From contig JASHYW010000275.1 in NCBI GenBank assembly GCA_030042885.1, positions 1 through 6,519 on the forward strand: 6,519 nt of DNA, written 5' to 3'. Position 1 is the stretch's first letter; every line of letters starts with the position of its first letter. The notes under the pieces were generated by a model, which saw only the letters and a program-made list of their open reading frames with translations, was not told the DNA's origin and did not search any database. This document shows positions 1-5,724 of this stretch, in pieces. Origin of the DNA: Streptosporangiaceae bacterium. Its GTDB lineage: Bacteria > Actinomycetota > Actinomycetes > Streptosporangiales > Streptosporangiaceae. Made by a program: the position numbers and the translations under genes.

Positions 1-72
1 CAGCTGGCCACGCTTGGCGTCGACCACCGCCTTCTTGTGCTTCGTGGTGGCCCACTTTGAGTGGCCGCTCAT
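1..72 (-). CDS. yebC: YebC/TACO1-family protein, N-terminal fragment
   Basis: Only the first 24 codons are in the window; the rest lies beyond the left edge. The peptide begins [20 protein letters not shown], the highly conserved opening of the YebC/TACO1 family, described as DNA-binding transcriptional regulators and, in some bacteria, as factors that help ribosomes through difficult stretches such as polyproline. The start is ATG at 72-70, preceded by AAAGGA at 84-79 with a six-base spacer. The ATG shares four bases (ATGA) with the pdxT stop, so translation is probably coupled to pdxT. The order pdxS-pdxT-yebC is, from memory, common in actinobacteria and is often followed by ruvC; that gene would be outside this window. 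The family call is firm despite the short fragment; which role this protein has cannot be judged from 24 residues. Confidence 0.93.
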   Translation of the reverse strand, partial: MSGHSKWATTKHKKAVVDAKRGQL

Positions 73-704
73 GTGTTGTCCTTTGCAATCTCTACGAATA
101 GCTCATGGATACGCCGGTCCGGGGTGAGCTCGGGGTGGAAGGCCGTGGCCAGCAGTGGCCCCTGACGCACGGCGACGATCCTACCGGTGCGCTGCTCCGT
201 GCCCAGGACGGCGACGTTCTCGCCATTCTGCTCCACCCAGGGAGCCCGGATAAAGACCGCGCGCAGGGGCGCGGCGTCCCGGGTTCGGTGGCCCTGGCCG
301 TGGTCCGGCAGGCCCGACAGGATGATGTCGCTCTCGAACGAGTCGACCTGGCGGCCGAACGCGTTCCTGCGCACGGTCATGTCGATGCCGCCGAACGTCT
401 GCTGGCCGACCACGCCGTCGGCGAGCCGGTCCGCCAGCATGATCATCCCGGCGCAGGACCCGAACGCGGGCAGGCCGGACGCGATCAGCTTGCGCAGCGG
501 CTCGAGCATGTCGAAGGCGACGGACAGCCGCCACAGCGTAGTGGACTCACCGCCCGGGATTACCAGGCCGTCCAGCTGGTGGAGCTCCTCGGGCCGGCGC
601 ACCGCGACCACCTTCGCACCCACCTCTTCGAGCGCGCGCAGGTGCTCGGGAACGTCGCCCTGAAGGGCAAGCACGCCGATGACGGGCGCCGCGTTCGCGG
701 GCAT
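69..704 (-). CDS. pdxT: Pyridoxal 5'-phosphate synthase glutaminase subunit PdxT
   Basis: PdxT hydrolyses glutamine and channels ammonia to PdxS, which builds PLP from ribose 5-phosphate and glyceraldehyde 3-phosphate; the two form a large cytoplasmic complex. The 211-residue protein is a class I (triad) glutaminase: it opens with [14 protein letters not shown], has the GGEST loop at about residues 51-55, the nucleophile Cys84 in GSCAGM, and the His190/Glu192 pair in FHPELT. Cys, His and Glu all present means it should be active. Length is slightly above the usual ~195 because of a looser segment near residues 130-145. Two adjacent ATGs (707-705 and 704-702) follow the strong AAGGAGG at 715-709; I chose the second because the first leaves only one base of spacing. 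The frame stays open upstream to 773, but that extension is arginine/proline-rich and unlike the family. The stop overlaps the yebC start. Confidence 0.96.
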   Translation of the reverse strand: MPANAAPVIGVLALQGDVPEHLRALEEVGAKVVAVRRPEELHQLDGLVIPGGESTTLWRLSVAFDMLEPLRKLIASGLPAFGSCAGMIMLADRLADGVVGQQTFGGIDMTVRRNAFGRQVDSFESDIILSGLPDHGQGHRTRDAAPLRAVFIRAPWVEQNGENVAVLGTEQRTGRIVAVRQGPLLATAFHPELTPDRRIHELFVEIAKDNT

Positions 705-708
705 CATT

Positions 709-715
709 CCTCCTT
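709..715 (-). promoter_or_regulatory. Strong ribosome binding site of pdxT
   Basis: On the minus strand this reads AAGGAGG, nearly the full anti-16S complement. It lies four bases before the second of two adjacent ATG codons and one base before the first, which decides the start at 704. Its strength shows pdxT does not depend on coupling to the distant pdxS. Confidence 0.85.
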
Positions 716-877
716 GACGGCGTCGCGGCCCGTGCGGACGAGGCCGGGGCAGCGCGACGTTGAGGCAGCGCAACCTCGAGTCACTGGTTTAACAACGTTA
801 GAACGCCGAAGCGTAGGCCTATCTTCCCGCGCGGCGCCTCCACACCCGGACATTCCGGACAGCGGAAGGGGCTAGGA

Positions 878-883
878 ATTATC
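878..883 (-). promoter_or_regulatory. Candidate -10 box of a pdxT-yebC promoter
   Basis: The minus strand reads GATAAT, five of six matches to the sigma-70 -10 consensus and conspicuous in GC-rich DNA. No good -35 hexamer is found 16-19 bases upstream, so either the promoter is activator-dependent or the match is chance. Transcription would begin near 870, giving pdxT a leader of about 165 bases. Confidence 0.3.
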
Positions 884-925
884 GTGGACATTTACCCCTG
901 GAATTCGCCGGTTTGTGTCCACGGT
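881..925. repeat. Ten-base inverted repeat, operator or stem-loop candidate
   Basis: The arms are ATCGTGGACA (881-890) and TGTCCACGGT (916-925). Eight inner base pairs are perfect; counting one G-T wobble and the outer A-T pair, the stem reaches ten. The loop is 25 bases and contains GAATTC. On the minus strand the left arm overlaps the GATAAT hexamer at 883-878, so a protein bound here would sit across a candidate pdxT promoter. It could equally fold as an RNA hairpin, but the large loop makes it a poor terminator. No regulator can be named. Confidence 0.4.
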
Positions 926-995
926 CATCCGGGCGCTGGTCTCACGTGGTGCGGCTGTTGCTCGGGAGGCAGGTGGTGTGATCCGCGGTGGACTG

Positions 996-1952
996 CTACC
1001 AGCCGCGGCTAGCGTAGTGCTGGTCGGGGGGGAGGGTGTCCAGGTTGATGCCGACCATGGCCTCGCCCAGGCCGCGGGAGACCTTGGCCACCACGTCCGG
1101 GTCGTCGTGGAAGGTGGTGGCCTTCACGATGGCGGCGGCGCGCTTGGCCGGGTCGCCCGACTTGAAGATGCCGGAGCCGACGAACACCCCCTCCGCGCCG
1201 AGCTGCATCATCAGCGCGGCGTCGGCGGGGGTCGCGATGCCGCCCGCGGTGAACAGCACCACCGGGAGCCTTCTGGCCCTGGCCACCTCGGCGACCAGCT
1301 CGTGCGGCGCGCCGAGTTCCTTGGCCGCGCTGAACAGCTCCTCTTCCGGCAGGCCGGCCAGCCGCGCGATCTCGGACCTGATGGCGCGCATGTGCCTGGT
1401 CGCCTCGACGACGTTGCCGGTTCCGGCCTCGCCCTTGGAGCGGATCATGGCCGCGCCCTCGGCGATGCGCCGCAGCGCCTCACCCAGATTGGTGGCCCCG
1501 CACACGAACGGCACGGTGAACTTCCACTTGTCCACGTGGTGCGCCTCGTCGGCCGGGGTGAGCACCTCGGACTCGTCGATGTAGTCGACTCCGATCGCCT
1601 GCAGCACCTGCGCCTCGGCGAAGTGCCCGATCCGGCACTTGGCCATGACCGGGATGGACACCGCCGCGATAATGCCGTCGATCATGTCGGGATCACTCAT
1701 CCGGGCCACGCCGCCCTGGAGGCGGATGTCGGCGGGCACCCGCTCGAGCGCCATCACCGCGACCGCGCCGGCATCCTCGGCGATCTTGGCCTGGTCGGGC
1801 GTGACGACGTCCATGATCACGCCGCCCTTGAGCATCTCCGCCATGCCGCGCTTCACCCGCGCGGTACCCGTGGCTGGCGCGTGCCCCTGCGGGGCGGTCT
1901 GGGGGGGTCGTCCCCCCTGGCCAACACCGCCATCAGCGTTGACTCTGGACAC
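996..1952 (-). CDS. pdxS: Pyridoxal 5'-phosphate synthase synthase subunit PdxS
   Basis: PdxS is the TIM-barrel lyase that condenses ribose 5-phosphate, glyceraldehyde 3-phosphate and PdxT-derived ammonia into PLP. The 318-residue product matches the family along its length from [10 protein letters not shown] (about residue 28) to the terminal SRGW. Asp48 (GVIMD), Lys105 (PVMAK) and Lys173 ([10 protein letters not shown]) have exactly the spacing of Asp24, Lys81 and Lys149 of the Bacillus enzyme, the residues that carry the covalent sugar intermediates, so it should be active. The phosphate-binding loop [10 protein letters not shown] is present. The start is GTG at 1952-1950, with GCGAGG at 1965-1960 and a seven-base spacer; the open frame to 2012 lacks such a site. 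The first ~27 residues are Gly/Pro/Gln-rich, not conserved, and partly encoded by a G-run/C-run palindrome. The gene lies 91 bp after the LemA-like gene. Confidence 0.97.
   Translation of the reverse strand: MSRVNADGGVGQGGRPPQTAPQGHAPATGTARVKRGMAEMLKGGVIMDVVTPDQAKIAEDAGAVAVMALERVPADIRLQGGVARMSDPDMIDGIIAAVSIPVMAKCRIGHFAEAQVLQAIGVDYIDESEVLTPADEAHHVDKWKFTVPFVCGATNLGEALRRIAEGAAMIRSKGEAGTGNVVEATRHMRAIRSEIARLAGLPEEELFSAAKELGAPHELVAEVARARRLPVVLFTAGGIATPADAALMMQLGAEGVFVGSGIFKSGDPAKRAAAIVKATTFHDDPDVVAKVSRGLGEAMVGINLDTLPPDQHYASRGW
1883..1917. repeat. G-run/C-run palindromes inside the 5' end of pdxS
   Basis: Two hairpins lie in the coding sequence of the PdxS N-terminal tail. One has six Gs (1902-1907), the loop TCGT and six Cs (1912-1917). 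The other is GCCCC (1883-1887), TGC, GGGGC (1891-1895). The first has the same architecture as hairpin 1 upstream of pgsA (5420-5439). They fall in a stretch that encodes residues absent from Bacillus PdxS. They may be members of a dispersed repeat family tolerated in a flexible tail. Confidence 0.7.
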
Positions 1953-1982
1953 TGGAGAACCTCGCTTGATCAATCGTGATGA

Positions 1983-2012
1983 GTTATCAACATCGTATGA
2001 CCAGCAGGCCAA
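1983..2012 (-). promoter_or_regulatory. Candidate pdxS promoter
   Basis: In the 91-bp gap before pdxS, the minus strand has TTGGCC (2012-2007) and GATAAC (1988-1983) separated by 18 bases, each four of six matches to sigma-70 consensus. The stretch 1960-1999 is clearly richer in A and T than its surroundings, as expected for a promoter. Transcription would start near 1976, leaving a leader of about 25 bases with the GCGAGG ribosome site. An alternative -10, TACGAT (1997-1992), overlaps it without a recognisable -35. Read-through from the lipid genes is also possible. Confidence 0.35.
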
Positions 2013-2043
2013 CGAGGCGGCCCCGGTAAGCGGCCCGCCGGGC

Positions 2044-2601
2044 TCATCCGGCGGGCGGGGCCAGGGTGGCGCCCGGCGTGTCGGCGATGAGGGAGTCGTC
2101 CATCTCGAAGAACACCGGGGCCGGCGCGTTGCCGGACAGCCGCAGCAGGCGGGCGAGCGGCCGGCTCCTGGCCTCCCTGGTCAGCGCGACCACGTCGTTG
2201 TAGAACTTGCGGGCCAGGAACACCTGATGGGTGGCCTCTTCGACCTCGGCGAGCAGTTCGTCGGCGCCTTCCTTGCCGCTCATCGAGGAGCGGAAGTCCG
2301 GCTGGCTGAACGCGGCCCGCAGCGCCCGGGTCAGGTCGCTCTCGGCCAGGTCCCTGGGGCGGCTGTCGGAGCGGGTGCCGTCCACGGCGGCGGCGAGCAG
2401 CAGGCTGGTCGCCGGGTCGAGCAGCCCGGAGGTGGCCAGCTCAAGGGCCACCGAACTGCGCCGCAGCAGGGTCGCGTCCAGCGCGGCGCGGGCCATCTCC
2501 ACCCGCGTGTGCAGCCGGTCGATCCGCCCGGCCCGCCAGGACACGTAGACGCCGATGAACAGCGCGGCGGCGACGATGAGGACGACGTCGGTGATCGTCA
2601 T
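2044..2601 (-). CDS. LemA-like single-pass membrane protein
   Basis: The 185-residue product has one N-terminal membrane segment (about residues 5-22), then a helical domain. Two parts resemble the LemA family: the early stretch after the membrane helix ([20 protein letters not shown], then [10 protein letters not shown]) and the late [11 protein letters not shown] (about 130-140) followed by a Phe-Phe-Glu (164-166), where LemA proteins typically have a FYND motif and a final FxP/FFE segment. LemA proteins are membrane-anchored helical bundles of unclear function. The middle is more divergent and an Ala/Pro tail ends the protein, so I call it LemA-like and give no symbol. The start ATG (2601-2599) overlaps the pimA stop as ATGA, and there is no strong Shine-Dalgarno, so translation probably relies on coupling to pimA. 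Its place directly behind three PIM genes suggests, but does not show, an envelope role. Confidence 0.8.
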   Translation of the reverse strand: MTITDVVLIVAAALFIGVYVSWRAGRIDRLHTRVEMARAALDATLLRRSSVALELATSGLLDPATSLLLAAAVDGTRSDSRPRDLAESDLTRALRAAFSQPDFRSSMSGKEGADELLAEVEEATHQVFLARKFYNDVVALTREARSRPLARLLRLSGNAPAPVFFEMDDSLIADTPGATLAPPAG

Positions 2602-3764
2602 GGCTGCCAGCCCCGGCTCGGGTAGCCGCCGGTGTCCTGGGCCACCGCGACCCTGGTGCTGCCGAGCATCACCGTCTCGTACACGCGGAGCACGTCGCGG
2701 GCGACCACCGACCAGTCGTACTGGGCGACGGCGGCCAGCGCGGCAGCCGACAGCGCGGCACGCCGCGCCGGGTCATCGAGCAGCTGTCCGGCGGCCCGGG
2801 CCAGGTCGCGGGCGTCCCCGGTGGCGAACAGTTCCCCCGCCTCGCCGCCGCGCAGTACCTGACGGAACGCGTCGATATCGCTGGCCACGATGGGCACCCC
2901 CGCGGCCATCGCCTCGGCGGTCACGATGCCGAACGACTCACCGCCGGTGTTCGGCGAGCAGAACACGTCCACCGAGTGCAGCACGCGGATCTTCTCGTCC
3001 TCGCTGACCTGCCCGAGCAGCACGACCCGGTCACGCAGCCAGGCGGGCACCCGGTACAGGACGTCTTCGGCGTCTGCGGCCCGGCCGGCCACCAGCAGGC
3101 GCAGCCCGGGCCGGTCCTGGCCGAGTATCTCGAACGCCTTGATCAGGACGGCCAGGCCCTTGCGTGGCTCGTCCAGCCGGCCGAGAAAGCCGATGGCGCC
3201 GCCCGGGCCCGGCCAGCCGGGCAGCGGCTCCGCCTTGCGGTAACGGTGGGTGGCCACGCCGTTCGGGATGACCACCGCATCGCCGCCGATGTGCTCGACC
3301 AGCGTCGTCCGCGCCGCCTCGGAGACCGCGATCCGGCCGCTGATCTTCTCCAGCGCGGTCCGCAGGACCGGGTAGGTGACCACCAGCACGCGAGAGCGCG
3401 GAATCGCGGTGTGCACGGTGGCCACGATCGGTCCCGAGGCCACCCAGCAGGCCAGCAGCGACAGGCTCGGGATCTCCGGCTCGTGCACGTGCAGGACGTC
3501 GAACCCGCCCTGGTTGACCCAGCGCCGCACCCGGCTGGCGGACAGGAAGCCGAACGACAGCCGGGCCACCGACCCGTTGTAGGGAACGGGCACCGCCCGG
3601 CCGGCCCCCACCACGTAGGGCGGCAGCGGGGTGTCGTCGTCAGCCGGGGAGATCACCGATACGTCATGACCGGCGTCGATCAGCGCCTCGGCCAGATCCC
3701 TGATGTGCTGCTGCACGCCGCCTGGCACGTCCCAGGAGTACGGGCAGACGATCCCGATCTTCAC
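2598..3764 (-). CDS. pimA: Phosphatidylinositol alpha-mannosyltransferase PimA
   Basis: PimA transfers mannose from GDP-mannose to the 2-position of the inositol ring of phosphatidylinositol on the cytoplasmic face of the membrane, the first committed step to PIMs. The 388-residue product (mycobacterial PimA is about 386) is a GT-B fold, GT4-family enzyme. It opens KIGIVCPYSWDVPGGVQQH, the glycine loop; HVHEPEIPS is at about 92-100; His118 lies in ATVHT; GRLDEPRKG (195-203) supplies Arg196 and Lys202, at the same numbers as the GDP-mannose-contacting residues I recall from the mycobacterial enzyme; and ESFGIVTAE (276-284) is the EX7E motif. All key residues are present. The start is GTG at 3764-3762, chosen because the family begins there; the frame stays open to 4028 but that is antisense-like extension within patA. 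The GTG overlaps the patA stop (GTGA), and the Shine-Dalgarno is weak, so coupling is likely. Confidence 0.96.
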   Translation of the reverse strand: MKIGIVCPYSWDVPGGVQQHIRDLAEALIDAGHDVSVISPADDDTPLPPYVVGAGRAVPVPYNGSVARLSFGFLSASRVRRWVNQGGFDVLHVHEPEIPSLSLLACWVASGPIVATVHTAIPRSRVLVVTYPVLRTALEKISGRIAVSEAARTTLVEHIGGDAVVIPNGVATHRYRKAEPLPGWPGPGGAIGFLGRLDEPRKGLAVLIKAFEILGQDRPGLRLLVAGRAADAEDVLYRVPAWLRDRVVLLGQVSEDEKIRVLHSVDVFCSPNTGGESFGIVTAEAMAAGVPIVASDIDAFRQVLRGGEAGELFATGDARDLARAAGQLLDDPARRAALSAAALAAVAQYDWSVVARDVLRVYETVMLGSTRVAVAQDTGGYPSRGWQP

Positions 3765-4774
3765 GGGTCGCCTGCCCGTGGCGACGGCACCGGGCCCGGG
3801 CCCTGAGCGCCGACCGCCCCGCGCACGTGGCTGAGCCGCTCCGGATCCAGGTCGGCGGTGAAGACCCGCTGCAGCATGTGCCAGTCCTGCGGGTGCTCGG
3901 CGATAGCGGTCTGGAAGACCTGCGCCAGCTGCTGGCTCATCACCGCGACCTTCTCGGCGCGGGTACCCGAGGCCGGCACGGGGATCTCCGGGTAGATGTG
4001 CGCTCCCCAGTCGTCCCCGTCGAACCACGTCGCCGTCGGCAGCAGCGCCGCGCCAGTGTGCACCGCCAGGACGGCGGTCGCGGCGATCCTGGCCTTCTCC
4101 CCGAACAGCTCGACCTCGACTCCGCTCTCCTTCAGATCGCGGTCACTGACGATGCAGGCCAGTCCGCCGGCCCGTAGCCGCTGAGCGACGATTCCGAACG
4201 GACCCTGGTCCCCGGTCAGCGGAAGAACCTCCATCCCCAGGCTCGCGCGGAACCGGACGAACGCCTCGTAGACCGATTCCGGCCTGAGCCGTTCCGCGAC
4301 GGTGGTGAACGACCCGGCCCCGCGGGCGACAACCCACGCGCCGGCCTGCTCGAAGTTGCCCATGTGCGGCAGCGCGACGACCACGCCGCGGCCGGCCTTC
4401 AGGTTCGCGAACAGCTCCGCCTCCCCTTCGGCGTTGAGGTGCATCCCGGACATGATCCGCTCCATGGGCATCACCGGCAGCCTGAACACCTCGAGCCAGT
4501 ACCGGGCGTAGGAGCGCAGCGCGGCGCGGGACAGGGCGCGCAGTTCCTTGCCGTCCACCTCGGGGCTGTGGTCTCGGTAGCTGAGCACGCGGCGCAGGTT
4601 GGCCTCGAGCACCTGGACCTTCGGCCCCTGCCGCCGCCAGGCCATGTCGGCCACCGCGGTAAACGCCCACCGCGCCCACGATAGCGGGAAGCGGCAGATC
4701 AGCTTCCAGCCGAGCTGATAGGCCAGCCCCGTCAGCCTCTCGCTGAGACTCGTCGATCCCGATGAACCCGCCAC
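3761..4774 (-). CDS. patA: Phosphatidylinositol mannoside acyltransferase PatA
   Basis: This protein of 337 residues belongs to the LpxL/HtrB-like lysophospholipid acyltransferase superfamily. Next to pimA and pgsA it is best read as PatA, which moves a fatty acyl chain from acyl-CoA to the 6-position of the PimA-added mannose at the inner membrane face. The catalytic motif is at 137-142, HMGNFE: His137 is present, but the acidic residue is Glu142, where HX4D is usual. Other family blocks are VAERLRPE (159-166), LPLTGDQGPFG (184-194) and an SDRDLKESGVEVELFG segment (210-225). A hydrophobic/aromatic amphipathic N-terminal stretch (about 17-45) could help membrane attachment. I chose GTG at 4774-4772 because AGGAAGG precedes it with a five-base spacer; the open frame reaches 4879 without such a signal. 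This start lies 43 bases inside pgsA, and the stop overlaps pimA. Confidence 0.93.
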   Translation of the reverse strand: MAGSSGSTSLSERLTGLAYQLGWKLICRFPLSWARWAFTAVADMAWRRQGPKVQVLEANLRRVLSYRDHSPEVDGKELRALSRAALRSYARYWLEVFRLPVMPMERIMSGMHLNAEGEAELFANLKAGRGVVVALPHMGNFEQAGAWVVARGAGSFTTVAERLRPESVYEAFVRFRASLGMEVLPLTGDQGPFGIVAQRLRAGGLACIVSDRDLKESGVEVELFGEKARIAATAVLAVHTGAALLPTATWFDGDDWGAHIYPEIPVPASGTRAEKVAVMSQQLAQVFQTAIAEHPQDWHMLQRVFTADLDPERLSHVRGAVGAQGPGPVPSPRAGDP

Positions 4775-5403
4775 GCCTGCCTTCCTAACCCGTCCGGATC
4801 CACCGGAACCTTCGCGGCCTTGTAGACCGCGCGCACCCGCTGCCCGAAAGTAAAGGCGCTTCCCGCGGCCAGCGCCCACAGCCCCACGTTCAGAATGTAC
4901 GGCACGCCGAGGCCGGACACGCCGACTGCGACCAGGGATATCAGCATGCGCTCGGGCCGCTCGATGAGGCCGACCTCACAGCGCAGCCCCAGGCCCTCGG
5001 CCCGGGCCTTCGCGTACGACACCAGCATCCCGATGACCAGGCAGAACAGCGAGACCCCTGCGAGCAGCGGGTCGTGGCCGCCGAGCATGAACCACAGCGT
5101 CAGCCCGCTGAAAATCGCCGCGTCGGCGATCCGGTCCATGGTCGAGTCCAGGAACGCCCCCCAGCGCCCGGTCGTCCCCTTCATCCTGGCCAGCACCCCG
5201 TCCAGCATGTCGAGGAACACGAAGATCGTGCAGGTCAAGGCGCCGGGGAACAGCTCGCCGATGGGGAACAGGCCGAGCGCTCCGCCGGCCACTCCCACCG
5301 TGCCGATGACGGTGATGGCGTTCGGCGTGACCGGGGTGCGCGCGAGGACCGCGCCGACCGGGGTGAACAGGCGCGTCATGGCGGGCCGGAGCACGTTCAG
5401 CAT
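4732..5403 (-). CDS. pgsA: CDP-alcohol phosphatidyltransferase, phosphatidylinositol phosphate synthase
   Basis: The enzyme transfers a phosphatidyl group from CDP-diacylglycerol to inositol 1-phosphate, giving phosphatidylinositol phosphate, the precursor of phosphatidylinositol and PIMs. The 223-residue product is a polytopic membrane protein (roughly six segments; I counted by eye). It carries the complete CDP-alcohol motif: Asp65-x2-Asp68-Gly69-x2-Ala72-Arg73-x8-Gly82-x3-Asp86-x3-Asp90. SYAKARAEGLGL (109-120) and IERPER (127-132) resemble the actinobacterial inositol-phosphate enzymes more than glycerol-phosphate ones, and the pimA/patA context agrees. The start is ATG at 5403-5401, matching the family's N-terminus (length in M. 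tuberculosis about 217). The frame stays open upstream to 5778, but that would translate GC-repeat DNA. There is no Shine-Dalgarno; a TACAGT box six bases before the ATG suggests a leaderless mRNA. The 3' end overlaps patA by 43 bases. Confidence 0.95.
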   Translation of the reverse strand: MLNVLRPAMTRLFTPVGAVLARTPVTPNAITVIGTVGVAGGALGLFPIGELFPGALTCTIFVFLDMLDGVLARMKGTTGRWGAFLDSTMDRIADAAIFSGLTLWFMLGGHDPLLAGVSLFCLVIGMLVSYAKARAEGLGLRCEVGLIERPERMLISLVAVGVSGLGVPYILNVGLWALAAGSAFTFGQRVRAVYKAAKVPVDPDGLGRQAWRVHRDRRVSARG

Positions 5404-5409
5404 GGCCGT

Positions 5410-5415
5410 ACTGTA
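5410..5415 (-). promoter_or_regulatory. Candidate leaderless -10 box of pgsA
   Basis: On the minus strand TACAGT fits the actinobacterial TANNNT -10 pattern and is followed by exactly six bases before the pgsA ATG, so transcription would begin at or next to the A of the start codon. The lack of a Shine-Dalgarno fits. The -35 position falls in the G/C palindromes and has no consensus. A second possible -10, TAAAGT at 5630-5625, would instead put the whole repeat array in the leader. Confidence 0.45.
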
Positions 5416-5591
5416 CTGGCCGGGGGGGCGACCCCCCGGAGCCGTGCTGGCCCGGGGGATGACCCCCGGAACCGTGCTGGCCCGGGGGGATGACCCCCCG
5501 GAGCCCCCCACCGCCTGGGGGGATTTCATCCTCCCAGGCCCCCGGGCGGGGGACCTCCCCCGCGCCCCCTGGGGGGGACAGGTCCCCCCCA
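5413..5591. repeat. Array of six G-run/C-run hairpins
   Basis: Hairpins 1-3 lie in tandem units of 31, 30 and about 32 bases, each starting GT(A/G)CTGG. Their arms are CCGGGGGG/CCCCCCGG (5420-5427, 5432-5439), CCGGGGG/CCCCCGG (5452-5458, 5463-5469) and CCGGGGGG/CCCCCCGG (5482-5489, 5494-5501), with loop ATGA in units 2 and 3. G-run and C-run change length together between units, so pairing is kept. Hairpin 4 (5514-5524 with 5528-5538) pairs ten of eleven bases; hairpin 5 (5546-5553 with 5556-5563) pairs GCGGGGGA/TCCCCCGC; hairpin 6 (5570-5579 with 5582-5591) has ten perfect pairs, with real loops a little larger than the spacers. Both strands also have runs of five to seven Gs and so could form G-quadruplexes. 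Function unknown. Confidence 0.85.
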
Positions 5592-5633
5592 TCCGGCAGG
5601 CGGCCAGTCCCCTGGAAACACATGACTTTACTT

Positions 5634-5650
5634 TCTCGCAACCGGCGAGA
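5634..5650. repeat. Perfect 6-bp inverted repeat, operator candidate
   Basis: TCTCGC (5634-5639) and GCGAGA (5645-5650) flank the five bases AACCG. The element lies between the two divergent candidate -10 boxes, TAAAGT on the minus strand (5630-5625) and TACGGT on the plus strand (5673-5678), where a regulator could affect both directions. An element of six plus six bases can arise by chance. Confidence 0.3.
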
Positions 5651-5717
5651 CTTTTGGCGTGGGGGTTGTGGTTACGGTGGTCGCGGGTTAAGGCTGGTCG
5701 TGCGCACCAGCGATCGC

Positions 5718-5724
5718 AAGGAGG
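5718..5724 (+). promoter_or_regulatory. Ribosome binding site fixing the GTG start of the EF-G2 gene
   Basis: AAGGAGG lies eight bases before GTG at 5733-5735. It decides the start of a gene that has no ATG near its conserved N-terminus. Confidence 0.88.

Larger units (their letters stand above)
705..995. other. 291-bp non-coding gap between pdxS and pdxT
   Basis: pdxS and pdxT are usually adjacent or nearly so, but here 291 bases separate them. I find no convincing gene in either direction. Reading toward pdxT (minus strand), the gap holds an inverted repeat (881-890 with 916-925), a good -10-like hexamer GATAAT (883-878), two CCGGACA copies nine bases apart (846-852, 855-861), a pair of GGCAGCGC direct repeats 16 bases apart (748-755, 764-771), and the pdxT ribosome binding site. 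Just past the left boundary of pdxS a weak hairpin (CCGCGG at 983-988 with 1003-1008) overlaps the pdxS stop; it has no T-run and I do not call it a terminator. The layout suggests that pdxT-yebC has its own promoter and a leader of about 165 bases. This is inference. Confidence 0.6.

Noticed and set aside
105..875. 256-codon plus-strand frame over pdxT
   Set aside because: It is the antisense of pdxT, rich in Arg/His/Gln/Ala with no family resemblance; pdxT has a full catalytic triad and strong ribosome site.
881..925. Known riboswitch in the pdxT leader
   Set aside because: No conserved core of a known class (for example TPP, cobalamin, SAM, c-di-AMP) is visible; only a simple inverted repeat with a 25-base loop.
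983..1008. Intrinsic terminator after pdxS
   Set aside because: The CCGCGG hairpin has only six clean pairs, overlaps the stop codon and lacks a T-run.
915..1979. 354-codon plus-strand frame over pdxS
   Set aside because: It is opposite a fully conserved pdxS; its composition (Gly, His, Asp, Arg) is typical of antisense frames in GC-rich DNA.
1953..2012. PdxS start at the upstream ATG (2012)
   Set aside because: The GTG at 1952 has a well-spaced GCGAGG site, and the extra 20 residues are unlike the family and would cover the candidate promoter.
1639..2625. 328-codon plus-strand frame over pdxS and the LemA-like gene
   Set aside because: It spans the antisense of two genes and the gap between them, with no recognisable domain.
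2976..3806. 276-codon plus-strand frame over pimA
   Set aside because: Antisense of conserved PimA; no motif and no ribosome site of note.
5413..5505. CRISPR array in the ~30-base repeats
   Set aside because: Units are directly abutting with no unique spacers, only three copies, and no cas genes are nearby.
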